Assembly (NCBI RefSeq): GCF_000482485.1
Contig: NZ_AXVK01000021.1
Coordinates: forward strand, 1 to 64,000
Reading direction: 5' to 3'
Source: Paucisalibacillus globulus DSM 18846
Lineage (GTDB): Bacteria; Bacillota; Bacilli; Bacillales; Amphibacillaceae
Length of the DNA stretch: 64,000 bases
Program-made: the position numbers and the translations under genes
Notes under the pieces: generated by a model
What the model was told of the DNA's origin: nothing
The model's input: the letters and a program-made list of their open reading frames with translations, nothing else
Databases searched by the model: none
In this document: positions 8,891 through 18,343 of the stretch, one piece after another
Numbering within the stretch: position 1 is the stretch's first letter
How the letters are laid out: every line of letters begins with the position of its first letter

Positions 8891-9799
8891 CTAAGAGTTG
8901 CGAATAATCCCTCCATTAACATGCACAACTTGACCTGTGACATAGAGTGACGTATCTGTTGCAAGGTATACAAATGCTGGTGCAATTTCAAAAGGTTGTG
9001 CGGCACGCCCTATAGGAATATCAGTCCCAAGTGTAGCTACATGATTTGCGGGATATGTGCTTACGGTTAATGGAGTCCAAGCAGGTCCTGGTGCAACGCC
9101 ATTTACCCGGATTCCTTTGTCTACAAGTGAAAGTGCCATGGATCGAGTAAAGGAAACGACGGCACCTTTTGAAGCGGAATAATCAATAACATTTTTATCT
9201 CCTTCATAAGCAACCCTCGAGGCGGTGTTGATAATGGAACTTCCTTTTTTTAAGTAGGGGAGGGAGGCTTTTACCATGTAAAACAGTGGATATACATTGG
9301 TTCGAAATGTGTCTTCCAGTTGTTCGTTCGATACATCCATAATATCTTTTGTGTAAGGCTGTACGGCAGCATTATTCACTACTATATCTAAACGTCCATA
9401 TTTTTCTATCGTACGGTGTACTGCCTGTTCTGAAGTTGCTGGGTCACGTAAATCTCCTTGAATTAGTAGACAATTAATATTAAATAGTTCTACATATTGC
9501 TTTGTTTCTTTTGCATCAAACTCCTCATTAAGATAGACAATAGTCAAGTCTGCCCCTTCTTTGGCAAAAGCTACTGCAACTGCACGCCCGATTCCACTAT
9601 CTCCTCCCGTGATGATTGCCACTTTCCCTTTCAACTTTCCGCTCCCTGTAAAACCTGCATAATCAAATATAGGTCTTGGCACCATTGGCCATTCCAAGCC
9701 CGGTGCCTGTTCTTGGTGTTGTGGTGGGAAAGCAATCGGTTGTTCGACTACCTTTTTGATAACTCCTAGATATGGGTATACTGGATAATCTTGATCCAT
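8891..9799 (-). CDS. Short-chain dehydrogenase/reductase, YhxC/YhdF/YdaD type
   Basis: A 302-residue SDR oxidoreductase with the extended N-terminus typical of the general-stress SDRs of bacilli (YPVYPYLG, then QEQAPGLEWPMVPRP). The Rossmann nucleotide motif is TGGDSGIGRAVA, followed by NNAA and the catalytic Y-x3-K in DYSASKGAVV with its upstream Ser in NTASRVAY. The substrate is unknown; relatives are annotated as glucose/alcohol dehydrogenases without firm proof. I chose ATG 9799, preceded by GAGAGGATG. The longer start at 9820 has no ribosome binding site. The stop is about 10 bases from the R1 hairpin. Confidence 0.87.
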   Translation of the reverse strand: MDQDYPVYPYLGVIKKVVEQPIAFPPQHQEQAPGLEWPMVPRPIFDYAGFTGSGKLKGKVAIITGGDSGIGRAVAVAFAKEGADLTIVYLNEEFDAKETKQYVELFNINCLLIQGDLRDPATSEQAVHRTIEKYGRLDIVVNNAAVQPYTKDIMDVSNEQLEDTFRTNVYPLFYMVKASLPYLKKGSSIINTASRVAYEGDKNVIDYSASKGAVVSFTRSMALSLVDKGIRVNGVAPGPAWTPLTVSTYPANHVATLGTDIPIGRAAQPFEIAPAFVYLATDTSLYVTGQVVHVNGGIIRNS

Positions 9800-10358
9800 G
9801 TTTGTGCATCCTCTCTCCATAAAAAATCAGATATGCCTAATCCTCATATGGAGATAGTTTATGTTGTATGGGCTAATATCGTGTATAGCAATAATGGTAT
9901 AAAAATTGAAGGTGTGTAGACTACATTCGAAAAGGTTTATTTAATTGGTAAATCGACAAATTTCGAGTTATTTCGGGAAGTGACAGGCACCACAAAAAAA
10001 GGCTCCCCAACACTCTTGAATAAGTTAAATAAACTTTTTATTATACATTACAGTAAAATACTCTGTCAATAAGAAATTTGTGTTTTATATGGTTAAATGT
10101 TATAATTGTTTTATAATATTTTTAAAGGTCGTATTTCAAATTCCGATGTGTTTATTGCTGAAAGAATTATGGATACGTTTTTTTAATATCCTTTTTCAAC
10201 AGAAGAATAAGGATAGGAAAAGGCGCCCTTAGTTCAAATACTAAACGTCATCATTGCATGCTACAGGAAGACAATACAATAAACCTCGGGCTCAGGACAA
10301 TTAGGTGATCTATAAACAAAAGATACCAAGTTTTATACTAATAAGGAGGATTAGAATT
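9800..10358. other. Intergenic region with an R2 repeat arm
   Basis: A 0.56 kb AT-rich stretch between divergent genes. It contains one R2 arm (TTTCGGGAAGTGACAGGCACC, 9971-9991) followed by an A-run. No RNA gene or open frame with a ribosome binding site is visible. A start-less frame from 10305 merges into the next gene. Confidence 0.5.
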
Positions 10359-11213
10359 ATGAATCTAATCAATAAGAAAGTTACACATGAGCGTTTTGGG
10401 ACGGGGAACATTGTTGGACTTAATGATTCAATTATTGAAATACACTTCGCTTCGGAAAGTAAAAAGTTTGTTTTCCCTGATGTATTTATAGAGCATTTAA
10501 AACTGGATGATAAAAGTGCTGCTAGTTCACTTGAAAAAGTTATAGAAAAAAGGGTAATGGAACAAAAGGAACAGGAATGGAAAAAGGAAGAAGAAAAGAA
10601 ACTACTTCGTAAAGAACAGCAACTTCGTATAGAACGTGAAAGACTTATGAAAAATCATAAGCTTCATCCCCAGTCACAAATGGTATTTTGGTGTGACACG
10701 GATGAACAGATTAGTGCTTTTTCAGAGTGGAAGGTATTTTCAGGGACAATAAAAAGTGGTAATAATAAAGGAAAGCCAAACAAACCCATTCGCTTGCACC
10801 AAAATAGTGCTTGTCTTTTAACAGCAGTAGATCCTGATACACCAGAAAAAGATAGACGCATCTTGGGTGTCTATATGGTGAAAGAAAATTATATCGGAAA
10901 GGTTTGTGAAGATGGATATATTCCTGCACATTCAGAATATAGACTTCAACTAACAGAACAAGAATCGGAACAAATGCTTTTCTGGAAATATTATGTAAAT
11001 GAAAAATTTCCTCACAAAACAACATGGAATACAGGCAAATATCGTTATTTTGATAATGTATGGATGGCGCAAATATTGCATGATATTATTGAACTGAAAA
11101 GTGATCCAGCGGAAAAGAAGCTAGCACAGGACTTTTTAGGGCATTTTTGTAAGATGAATGAGATAAGAGAACAGGAATTACCAAAACCTAATGGCGTATT
11201 AGTTCGAATTTAG
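10359..11213 (+). CDS. Unrecognised protein with an N-terminal HxxFG SH3-like module
   Basis: A 284-residue protein that I cannot name. Residues 1-45 (KVTHERFGTGNIVGL, then IEIHFASESKKFVFPDVF) match the H-x-x-F-G-x-G-x-V pattern of the small Tudor/SH3-like domain at the C-terminus of UvrD/PcrA helicases, which contacts RNA polymerase. Residues 55-100 form a highly charged helix. The remaining 180 residues have conserved-looking aromatic and charged motifs (QMVFWCDTDEQ, MLFWKYYVNE, TWNTGKYRYF) but no catalytic signature known to me. The start ATG 10359 follows AAGGAGG perfectly. It is followed by a strong terminator. Confidence 0.7.
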   Translation: MNLINKKVTHERFGTGNIVGLNDSIIEIHFASESKKFVFPDVFIEHLKLDDKSAASSLEKVIEKRVMEQKEQEWKKEEEKKLLRKEQQLRIERERLMKNHKLHPQSQMVFWCDTDEQISAFSEWKVFSGTIKSGNNKGKPNKPIRLHQNSACLLTAVDPDTPEKDRRILGVYMVKENYIGKVCEDGYIPAHSEYRLQLTEQESEQMLFWKYYVNEKFPHKTTWNTGKYRYFDNVWMAQILHDIIELKSDPAEKKLAQDFLGHFCKMNEIREQELPKPNGVLVRI

Positions 11214-11237
11214 GTGTTAACTCAAGAAGGAAACTAT

Positions 11238-11287
11238 AGAGCACTCATACATGTTGTACTACTATCATGTATGAGTGCTCTTATTTT
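11238..11287. terminator. Intrinsic terminator between convergent genes
   Basis: A 16-bp perfect stem (AGAGCACTCATACATG and its complement) around a 12-base loop is followed by TTATTTTTAT. It can work for both the upstream orphan gene and the convergent LysR gene. Confidence 0.9.
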
Positions 11288-11370
11288 TATTGAAGAATGT
11301 ACGAATACGAAGCAGTAACCTTAGTAAAATTATAAAGTTATTTTACCGTTCCATTCCAAATCATTAGTGG

Positions 11371-12234
11371 TTAAAGTGAAATTTGTTTATTGGATTCGAT
11401 TGATTCGATGAATTTTTCAATGGTTGGAGTTAGGTATGTATCTGCTCTTCGTACAAAGACCGTTTTAACCTTACTATATTGTTCTGGTAAACTATGAAAT
11501 TTGATAGTTTCATCATACTCTAAATGACTAACTACTGACTTTGGAACGAATGTAACGCCGAGTCCCATAATCGTACTGCGCAGAATTGTTTCTAATGTTC
11601 CAAACTCCATTATCTTTTTTGGGGTTAAATTCCTATCTCTATACCATTCCGCGAGACGAGCACGGTATCCGCAACCCTTGCTAAAACATAATACTGGTTC
11701 CTCTATTAACTCCTCTAAGCTAGTAATTCGACTATCAGAAATTAATACGAGTTCCTCTTGAAATACTTCATGAGACACAAGGTCAGGATGAAAGTCCGAT
11801 TCTGTTATGAAAGCACCATCCAACTTATGATTTAACACGTCCTGTTCTAAGGTGCGAGTCACTCCAGTATAGAGAGAAAGATCAACATCTTTATATTTTT
11901 TTATATAGCTTGATAATATGTTAGGTAAATAAATCACAGTTTCAACTGTACCAATATCTAATTTACCGGAAGGTTCTTCATTTGTTTGAACCGCCTGTTT
12001 CATTTCTTTCTTTAAGGATAATATTTTTTCGCTATAGGTTAATAGCTTTTTACCTTCTGGGGTCAAACTCATACCTCTACGGTGGCGATTAAACAATGGT
12101 GTTTTCATTTCAGCTTCTAACTTGCGAATTCTAGATGTTATATTGGATTGCACGTAATTCAACTCTTTTGCAGCTGCTGTAATGGTTCCTTTATCTGCAA
12201 CCAATTGAAAGATTTCAAGGTCTTTAAACTCCAC
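11371..12234 (-). CDS. LysR-family transcriptional regulator
   Basis: A 287-residue LysR-type regulator. The N-terminal winged helix-turn-helix spans residues 1-65 (LEIFQLVADKGTITAAAKEL, then NITSRIRKLE), followed by the linker helix and a periplasmic-binding-like effector domain. I chose GTG 12234 because AAAGGAGG lies eight bases upstream. The frame is open to 12330, but that extension is not LysR-like. It is transcribed away from an EamA transporter gene 146 bases off. This is the classic arrangement in which a LysR regulator controls the divergent exporter in response to a small molecule. The effector is unknown. Confidence 0.9.
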   Translation of the reverse strand: MEFKDLEIFQLVADKGTITAAAKELNYVQSNITSRIRKLEAEMKTPLFNRHRRGMSLTPEGKKLLTYSEKILSLKKEMKQAVQTNEEPSGKLDIGTVETVIYLPNILSSYIKKYKDVDLSLYTGVTRTLEQDVLNHKLDGAFITESDFHPDLVSHEVFQEELVLISDSRITSLEELIEEPVLCFSKGCGYRARLAEWYRDRNLTPKKIMEFGTLETILRSTIMGLGVTFVPKSVVSHLEYDETIKFHSLPEQYSKVKTVFVRRADTYLTPTIEKFIESIESNKQISL

Positions 12235-12379
12235 AATAGGTCCTCCTTTCATGACAATCAATCTATAATTATATGGTATCATCAAAAGTGATGGAAAACT
12301 ATCATTATTATTCATTTTACAAGATATCAAGAATGCTAGATAATGAATCTGCTATCAATTCAGAGGGAGCAGATGTAAA

Positions 12380-13345
12380 TTGAAAAATAATGTATTATGG
12401 GGAGCTTTTTTATGCTTTATTGCTGCAGTTTCATGGGGAGCAATGTTTCCTGTTGCACATGCAGCCTTTCAATATATTGATCCATTTTATTTTACGTTAA
12501 TTCGTTACGGGGCTGTCACGGTTATTTTGGTGGTGGTGCTTTTTTGGAAAGAAGGAAAAGATTCATTTCGACTGGAAGGAAAAGGTCTACAACTATGGTT
12601 CTTAGGAACAATGGCATTTACGGTCTACAATCTTTTAATCTTCTGGGGAGAAGATTTATTGGGTGAACAAGGTGTCATGGTTGCTTCCATTATGGAGTCG
12701 TTAATGCCAATGATATCGATTGTAATATTTTGGTTGATAGTAAGAAGACGTCCGTATTCATTCACATTACTATGTGTAACCGTGTCATTAATTGGTGCGA
12801 TATTAGTCATTACAAAAGGTAATATGGGGGCATTCTTGAGTGCAACGGATGATTTCATTCCAACCGTTCTTATATTTATTGCAGTTGTTGGTTGGGTTAT
12901 TTACACAATGGGTGGAGATAAGTTTAGAGGTTGGTCCATCTTGAGATATTCAACGTTAACCTGCCTATTTGGGACGGTAACAGCAGGAGTGGTTGTAGTT
13001 GGAGCAACATTAGGTGGATATGTATTTACCCCAACAACAGAAGTAATGGTTGCCACTGGACCGCATTTATTGTTTATGATCATCTTTCCTGGTCTTATTG
13101 CACTACTTGGGTGGAACGTCGGTGTAAGTATATTATCACCTATAAATGCCCTGTTATTTATTAACTTTGTGCCCGTTACAACACTTTTAATTTCAATTTA
13201 TCAAGGCTACGACGTAACGAAATTTGATATTCTTGGAACAGTCTTAATCATTGTATCTTTACTAGCTAATAATATTTTTGTAAGACTACAAAAGAAAGAA
13301 CACAAACAACCCACACAACAACAATTACGTGAACAGATTGGTTAG
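12380..13345 (+). CDS. EamA/DMT-family transporter
   Basis: A 321-residue membrane protein with ten predicted helices arranged as two EamA repeats (first at residues 8-140, second at about 155-305), the usual size for drug/metabolite transporters. It starts with TTG 12380, eleven bases after GAGGGAG; no ATG fits better. Proteins of this family export amino acids or metabolites, and which one cannot be told here. The divergent LysR gene is its likely regulator. The stop is immediately followed by an R2 repeat arm. Confidence 0.87.
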   Translation: MKNNVLWGAFLCFIAAVSWGAMFPVAHAAFQYIDPFYFTLIRYGAVTVILVVVLFWKEGKDSFRLEGKGLQLWFLGTMAFTVYNLLIFWGEDLLGEQGVMVASIMESLMPMISIVIFWLIVRRRPYSFTLLCVTVSLIGAILVITKGNMGAFLSATDDFIPTVLIFIAVVGWVIYTMGGDKFRGWSILRYSTLTCLFGTVTAGVVVVGATLGGYVFTPTTEVMVATGPHLLFMIIFPGLIALLGWNVGVSILSPINALLFINFVPVTTLLISIYQGYDVTKFDILGTVLIIVSLLANNIFVRLQKKEHKQPTQQQLREQIG

Positions 13346-13493
13346 GGTGCCTGTCACTTCCCGAAAAAACTCGGTTTTTGTCGAATGTGATTAAGTCAAA
13401 TTGAAGTAGAAAGTTTAATATATTTCATACAAAAGGTAAGGTACAGTTGTGCAATCGACAATATCCAACAAAAAACGGGAAGTGACAGGCACC
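13346..13493. repeat. R2 inverted repeat pair enclosing about 110 bp
   Basis: GGTGCCTGTCACTTCCCGAA (13346-13365) and the reverse complement ending at 13493 bracket an AT-rich interior. TTTTTGTCGA and TCGACAA extend the inverted symmetry inward. The unit looks like a small non-autonomous MITE and fills the gap between two convergent genes. Confidence 0.7.
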
Positions 13494-13503
13494 CCACTTC
13501 AAA

Positions 13504-14457
13504 TCAAATTTCCACACTAGCTCCGGATATTCGTTTTACTCCTCTGATTTTGGCTATGTCTTCTACTAGTTGGTGCATGGCAAGGTTTTTTTGTTTTGCT
13601 TCGATCATGATGTCGAAGTTATGATTTAATTCTTTTGCCACTTCTAAAAATGGTAGTACAAATTCTACATCAACATAATCGGCATGGGACCGAAAGGCAG
13701 ATGCTGACTTTGGAGAAGAGATATGTACTTTAGGGATTAATTCCCGATGGTTCCATGTATTAAAAATCCGCTCTATAAATTCCCCAATTTCGACGGCATC
13801 TTTATTTGCTATGTAGTGATGATAATCGAGAATCATTGGGACTTTTTCCTTCTCGCAGGTCTCCAGTGTTTCCTTCACATTATAGGTTTTATCATCATTT
13901 TCAAGTGTCATATAGTATTTGATGTCATTTGGTAGCTCTTTTAAATTAGTATGGAATCGTTCTAATGTGTGTTCTTTATCCCCATAAGCACCTCCAATAT
14001 GAATGTTCATGATGGATGTATCAAGGATATCCATCGCTTCAAGCATCCGGTAATGATACTCCATATCCTTCACTGCATTCATGGTAACTTCTGTTCGAGG
14101 ACTGGTAAAAAGCGTATATTGCCCAGGGTGGAAGCTTGTCCGGAGGTTGTATTTTTTTACTAACCTTCCTAGTTCCTTCCATTCCTCTTTGAACGGTGTA
14201 ATATAATCCCAGCTAACCTCAGGATGAGTAGCCAACGGGACAAGCATACTCGAGAAGCGGTATAACGCTATCTCGTGGGCGATATTGTAGCAAAGTATTC
14301 TTTTCGTATGATACAAATTCTGGGCAGTTACGTATATAAGATTATCCAAGCGTTTCTCCTCGGGAAGCTTTGAATATCGCGCAAAATTTAATGTTTTGGA
14401 AGGACTTGCATCCCATAAACCAAGTGCATTTGCTACATAACCAAACCGAATCTTCAT
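13504..14457 (-). CDS. uvsE: UV-damage endonuclease UvsE
   Basis: A 317-residue UV DNA damage endonuclease (UVDE family, TIM-barrel). It nicks DNA immediately 5' of cyclobutane dimers, 6-4 photoproducts and abasic sites, providing repair independent of UvrABC. The family start RFGYVANALGL is present, as are the metal-binding residues spread along the barrel: HPGQY (H-x-G-Q-Y), NIHIGGAYGDK, LENDDKTYN, ILDYHHYI, KVHISSPK and the terminal IMIEAKQKN. Length is normal. GGAGAGACC sits upstream of the ATG. It is common in spore formers, where it helps outgrowing or UV-exposed cells. Confidence 0.95.
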   Translation of the reverse strand: MKIRFGYVANALGLWDASPSKTLNFARYSKLPEEKRLDNLIYVTAQNLYHTKRILCYNIAHEIALYRFSSMLVPLATHPEVSWDYITPFKEEWKELGRLVKKYNLRTSFHPGQYTLFTSPRTEVTMNAVKDMEYHYRMLEAMDILDTSIMNIHIGGAYGDKEHTLERFHTNLKELPNDIKYYMTLENDDKTYNVKETLETCEKEKVPMILDYHHYIANKDAVEIGEFIERIFNTWNHRELIPKVHISSPKSASAFRSHADYVDVEFVLPFLEVAKELNHNFDIMIEAKQKNLAMHQLVEDIAKIRGVKRISGASVEI

Positions 14458-15007
14458 CTAGGTCTCTCCTTAAATTGGTTTATTCAAGCAGATAGAAAAA
14501 ATATAACAATGTTTCCCACCGGTATAAGAAAAACTTATACAATCATTTAATAGGAACTAATACAACTTTTTTAAAACGTGAATACACTTATAGTTTGTTA
14601 GCGGATAATTTCTATGCGATTTTATGTATGAATAGGTTACAATCTTGAAAATGGATTTTTTGTTTCCCTGGTTAGGGTGCTGTCACTTCCTGAAAAAAAT
14701 TGGCTTTTGTCGATGTAACTTTAAAAAAACAAGTTTTTGTTGATACTAAGGATGTAGATGTGGATAAAGAAAAGGTGTGTTTGTGGGCATTCTATGAGTA
14801 CTCTATTCATTTTTTGTTATAGATGTATCTTTTATATGATAGAATTGGCAATACCTTGGAATTTTAGGGGAGAATTAATAATAAATATAGTTATAAACTT
14901 AGATACTAAAGATACTATCACTCCCAGAAATTCATAACTCGGCAAATTCTTGGGAGTGACATTTTTAGAAGGAGCTGGAGAAATAGGAACCTATTAGGTA
15001 TATCGCG
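14458..15007. other. Intergenic region with repeats and a terminator
   Basis: A 0.55 kb stretch without a gene. It holds an R3-like core (14511-14545), a degenerate single R2 arm (GGTGCTGTCACTTCCTGAA, from 14676) and a long hairpin (14917-14966). It also lies downstream of the minus-strand membrane protein gene, so the hairpin probably ends that transcript. Confidence 0.6.
14917..14966. terminator. Hairpin, probable terminator
   Basis: ATCACTCCCAGAA pairs with TTCTTGGGAGTGA, followed by CATTTTT on the plus strand. The arms recall a diverged R2 repeat (GTCACTxCC), so this may be an R2 relative used as a terminator. Confidence 0.6.
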
Positions 15008-15427
15008 TTACATCGTTATACGAGTACGGGAAAAAACAACAAAATACCAAATGATATTTATAGCGAGAAAAAGGATACTTGCTATCGTCACACCTATTGA
15101 TGAAGCAATGCTAATCTCGGGCATAATCTTAGAAATGATTGGAATAAACGTCACTAAGGATAATGCCATGATAATACCAAACCCACAGAATACAGCCATT
15201 ACGTATCGTATCGTTTGAATCCCCAATAGATACAGGAGCAAAGGAACTAAATAAAAAAGTAAACCTAGGATAATCGTAGCCCACATACCAACATCACCAA
15301 ATTGATTAGCATTCTTCCCTAGGTCTGCTAGTGGAGATAGGGAACTTAAAATAACTACTAGACAATATAATATAAGTGAAACTAGCGTGGTTATAATTAT
15401 TTTTTGCTTTTTATTTTTTTGCATCAT
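15008..15427 (-). CDS. Small four-helix membrane protein; possible lanthipeptide immunity protein
   Basis: A 139-residue integral membrane protein with four hydrophobic helices (about residues 9-30, 45-66, 70-95 and 105-133) and short loops. AAAGGAG lies six bases before ATG 15427. I recognise no family. It follows the class III lanthipeptide genes on the same strand, 116 bases after the last precursor and beyond that operon's terminator. Small polytopic membrane proteins in this position are often producer immunity factors, but the terminator in between and the absence of homology make that a guess. Confidence 0.65.
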   Translation of the reverse strand: MMQKNKKQKIIITTLVSLILYCLVVILSSLSPLADLGKNANQFGDVGMWATIILGLLFYLVPLLLYLLGIQTIRYVMAVFCGFGIIMALSLVTFIPIISKIMPEISIASSIGVTIASILFLAINIIWYFVVFSRTRITM

Positions 15428-15498
15428 GAAATCACTCCTTTGGTAGCTTCTATATTAATTTTATCAACCGGAGATAAAAGTGTTTATAACCTTTATTA

Positions 15499-15535
15499 AT
15501 CAAAAGACCTATGCAAGTCGCATAGGTCTTTTGAT
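15499..15535. terminator. Terminator of the lanthipeptide operon
   Basis: ATCAAAAGACCTATGC and its complement form a 16-bp stem with a five-base loop (AAGTC). On the minus strand the stem ends in TCTTTTGAT. It lies eight bases past the stop of the third precursor gene. Confidence 0.8.
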
Positions 15536-15543
15536 ACTATGTG

Positions 15544-15663
15544 TTAGCAAAGGAAGAAACTAATAGTACTGATAACTTTACAGTTAACACTTACAGAAGA
15601 ACCTGCACGAAGCTCAATGTCTTTTGTTGACTCCATTGTTTGCAAAGAAAGAACTTTGTTCAT
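15544..15663 (-). CDS. Class III lanthipeptide precursor 3 (39 aa)
   Basis: A 39-residue peptide gene read directly from the minus strand. The leader (MNKVLSLQTMESTKDIELRA) shares K-V-L-x-L-Q-x-M with two other small genes upstream. The core carries two labionin-type motifs, S22-x2-S25-x2-C28 and S32-x2-S35-x3-C39, with Cys as the last residue. In class III pathways LanKC phosphorylates the Ser residues, eliminates phosphate, and cyclises with Cys to make lanthionine or the carbacyclic labionin. The start ATG has AAAGGGGG seven bases upstream. It follows the synthetase gene by 44 bases and precedes the terminator. Identity as a precursor is inferred from context and motifs and is strong. Confidence 0.85.
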   Translation of the reverse strand: MNKVLSLQTMESTKDIELRAGSSVSVNCKVISTISFFLC

Positions 15664-15707
15664 GTTTCTTACCCCCTTTCAAGGTATACTAAGAAGCATA
15701 TTTAAAT

Positions 15708-18290
15708 CTATAAAGTCGGCACTGCTCCATTAGTCTCACATAAAATCTTGTTAACATGGGGTATGGGAAGCCATGAAAACCAATTTCTTGTACCAGCATC
15801 TGCAAGTGCTAATAACAATCCGGAAGCACCCGAGAATAAGTCACCCGATAATCTATAACAATAGTCTCCAGGAAGATAATAATGATCACCATCTTGCAAT
15901 AGGTAAAGATTAAGTGTTTGTATTGTATGTTCTAAATAGGTACTTTTTTTGTCGCCAAACTCACTATCCATTGCATTGCCTAAAACAATAAACCCACTTA
16001 AGCCCCTAAATAAACCAGGACTGTAAAAACATTTAGATTTCGTTAATAATGCGATGGACTGGAGCTCATTTTCCCATACAGAACTATTTTGGATTTTCCG
16101 AATCATCATCATTGCTAGCCCGATTCCGGCACTCCCCCCAGCAAGATAGGGAACAAATCTTGCATCATCTTTCACCTGATAGAGGCCCGAATCTTCCAGT
16201 ACACATTTATCAATGTCTTTTTGAATGGTTGCTAACGAAAGGGATAACCAATGTTTATCATTAGTAACCTTATATAGGACACTGAAAAATAATGATACAC
16301 CTGACCAACCGTCTAAAAGTCCAATTGGAATAGCATCGACATCTCTTGTTCTTACTGTAATATCCTTCTCTAGTAAGATTTCCAAACGATTCGCTATATT
16401 ATAGACTTTAGTCATGTAATTCGAGTCTATTACTATTGAAGCTGATAGAAGTGCTAATCCAATCCCTGCTAGCCCAGATACGAGAGAAATATCTTCTGTT
16501 TCCAATGTTTCTGGAATCGAGTTGTAAATCTCTCTAGCTTTTCTAACCTCACCTATTTCATACAAAACGCCAGCTATTCCTGCCTTCCCTATGAACAGGC
16601 CACTTTCCATATCTTTCAAGTATTCATCTTTACTAAATTGTTGGGCCCAACTACTTGCTATATGCGGCAACTTGCCTGTTCTGGAAAGAGCTAATATGAC
16701 ACCGAAGCCACCAGTTAATACATTCAGATCACCATAAGGGAATTCGTGTTGACGAATATCTCCTTTTAATAGGATTCTTGCCTCTTCGAGATCTTCCATC
16801 ATTCCACCTCGAATCTTATGAATAAGGTCGGGTATATCATCTTTTCTTAAAGTCTTTGGCGGCGCAGAAATAATACTTTTCATAGGTCTAGCATTCCGTT
16901 TAATACATTCAGCTTCAATTTCCTTAATAAGGGAAGTAGCTTGATCTCCAAACATATATGCAATCCATTGATCATGCTTGACCAAAATATCTTCCGCTAT
17001 ATCTTGAATAGGGCCGATAGGAAGAAATACATATCTAGCAATTCTCAAGAAAGCAAACCAGTCAGCTTGCACCCTTGTCAAATCAGTATCACCTGGAAAT
17101 CCCAATGTCATTAATCCTGAGTGTTTTGAATCGGAAAGATCGCTTGCAGCTTCGAAGTCAATAAGCTTCACCTCATTAGATTCGGTGACCATTATATTTG
17201 CAGGCTGTAAGTCTCCCATTCCAATACCCCGAGAATGAATCTCTTCAACAGCTTTCTTTACCTGCTTTAATATGTGAATTACATTAATCGCGTATTGTTC
17301 AGAATCTTGGTTTTGTGAAAATGGGTAGTAAGCTGCTAGCCATGATGTAAGTGGGGTACCTTCGATATATTCTTCCACAAGAAAGCTATGTTCCCAGGCT
17401 TTAAAACTCCCCTTCAATTGAACAACATGCTTTAACCCTTTTAATCTATTTAATATTAATTCCTCTTGATTTAGTCTCTCAACTGCATCTCTTCCTTGAC
17501 CATCAAGTCCAGAACTTGGTCTGCCTTCTTTTAATACAACTTCTTCATTTGTAGTTAAGTGTTTGGCTAGATAAACACCACCACCATTACTAAAGTGTAA
17601 TGCTGAAGAAATGTCATATAAATCAATCTCTGAAGTTTCACTATCCGTCGTTTCCTGGGACTTTGTCATTTCTTGAATTTCATCAGGCTCTTTTACGAAG
17701 TATGGGATTACATAATGAGCCTCTCTAGAATCAGGTATATACTCATTGTTTGGTGTTTGGATGGCAGGTATTTTAGCTGCCCCCTCTGTAATATACATTT
17801 CTCCAAATGCACCATAACGAAAGTACACATTTCCATCGAACCATCTTTTATCACTGAGGATATAGGGGCCTTTAGGTAATTCCCTTGTTAACTGATGCAA
17901 TTCCTTAAGTAAAATTAGAAATTGTTTATCGTTTAATGGATATACCGTAATAAACTTTCCCGAACTTCCTCTGTGTCCATACTTGGAATTTTTGTACATT
18001 AATTCCCAAGCATTTAAAACATGTTTAAAAGGAACGGACTTTTTAAATAGGAAATCGGAAACTAAATCTAGCGTTTTTTGAGCACACTTAGAAGTTGAAC
18101 TAATATGGATTTTCCAACCTTGTATAGGCATTTTTGTATAAGGTTTAAAATAGAATGTCCAGTGATCATCACTTTTCATTTCCCAATCCTTAGGTTTTTC
18201 TATCCTATAAATAGAATCTTGCCCTTTATTCTTAGGTTGTTCATAATATTTTTTTTTAGGTTCAATGTATCTTATATAACGCATATCCAT
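15708..18290 (-). CDS. lanKC: Class III lanthipeptide synthetase LanKC
   Basis: An 860-residue trifunctional synthetase. Residues 1-205 form the phospho-Ser/Thr lyase region (GWKIHISST at 58-66, KYGHRGSSGKFITVYP at 103-118). Residues about 225-480 form the protein kinase (GGGVYLAKH, K254 in VVLKEGRP, catalytic GMGDLQPANIMV with D360 and N365, and DFE at 378-380). Residues about 500-860 form a LanC-like cyclase (GLLDGWSGVSLFF, YLAGGSAGIGLAM, RLSGDLFSGASGL). The cyclase lacks the Cys-Cys/His zinc ligands of LanC/LanL (SPGLFRGLSG stands where CHG would be), which places it in class III rather than IV. It should install dehydro-residues and (labi)lanthionine rings in the three neighbouring precursors. 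The start has TTGGAGTG upstream. Confidence 0.95.
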   Translation of the reverse strand: MDMRYIRYIEPKKKYYEQPKNKGQDSIYRIEKPKDWEMKSDDHWTFYFKPYTKMPIQGWKIHISSTSKCAQKTLDLVSDFLFKKSVPFKHVLNAWELMYKNSKYGHRGSSGKFITVYPLNDKQFLILLKELHQLTRELPKGPYILSDKRWFDGNVYFRYGAFGEMYITEGAAKIPAIQTPNNEYIPDSREAHYVIPYFVKEPDEIQEMTKSQETTDSETSEIDLYDISSALHFSNGGGVYLAKHLTTNEEVVLKEGRPSSGLDGQGRDAVERLNQEELILNRLKGLKHVVQLKGSFKAWEHSFLVEEYIEGTPLTSWLAAYYPFSQNQDSEQYAINVIHILKQVKKAVEEIHSRGIGMGDLQPANIMVTESNEVKLIDFEAASDLSDSKHSGLMTLGFPGDTDLTRVQADWFAFLRIARYVFLPIGPIQDIAEDILVKHDQWIAYMFGDQATSLIKEIEAECIKRNARPMKSIISAPPKTLRKDDIPDLIHKIRGGMMEDLEEARILLKGDIRQHEFPYGDLNVLTGGFGVILALSRTGKLPHIASSWAQQFSKDEYLKDMESGLFIGKAGIAGVLYEIGEVRKAREIYNSIPETLETEDISLVSGLAGIGLALLSASIVIDSNYMTKVYNIANRLEILLEKDITVRTRDVDAIPIGLLDGWSGVSLFFSVLYKVTNDKHWLSLSLATIQKDIDKCVLEDSGLYQVKDDARFVPYLAGGSAGIGLAMMMIRKIQNSSVWENELQSIALLTKSKCFYSPGLFRGLSGFIVLGNAMDSEFGDKKSTYLEHTIQTLNLYLLQDGDHYYLPGDYCYRLSGDLFSGASGLLLALADAGTRNWFSWLPIPHVNKILCETNGAVPTL

Positions 18291-18343
18291 TACATTTCAC
18301 TCCAATATCTTGAAAAGCCAACAATGAATCAGACTGTTAAAGG

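Noticed and set aside
15708-18290. LanKC as a class IV (LanL) synthetase
   Set aside because: The cyclase domain lacks the zinc-binding Cys and Cys-His residues needed for LanL.
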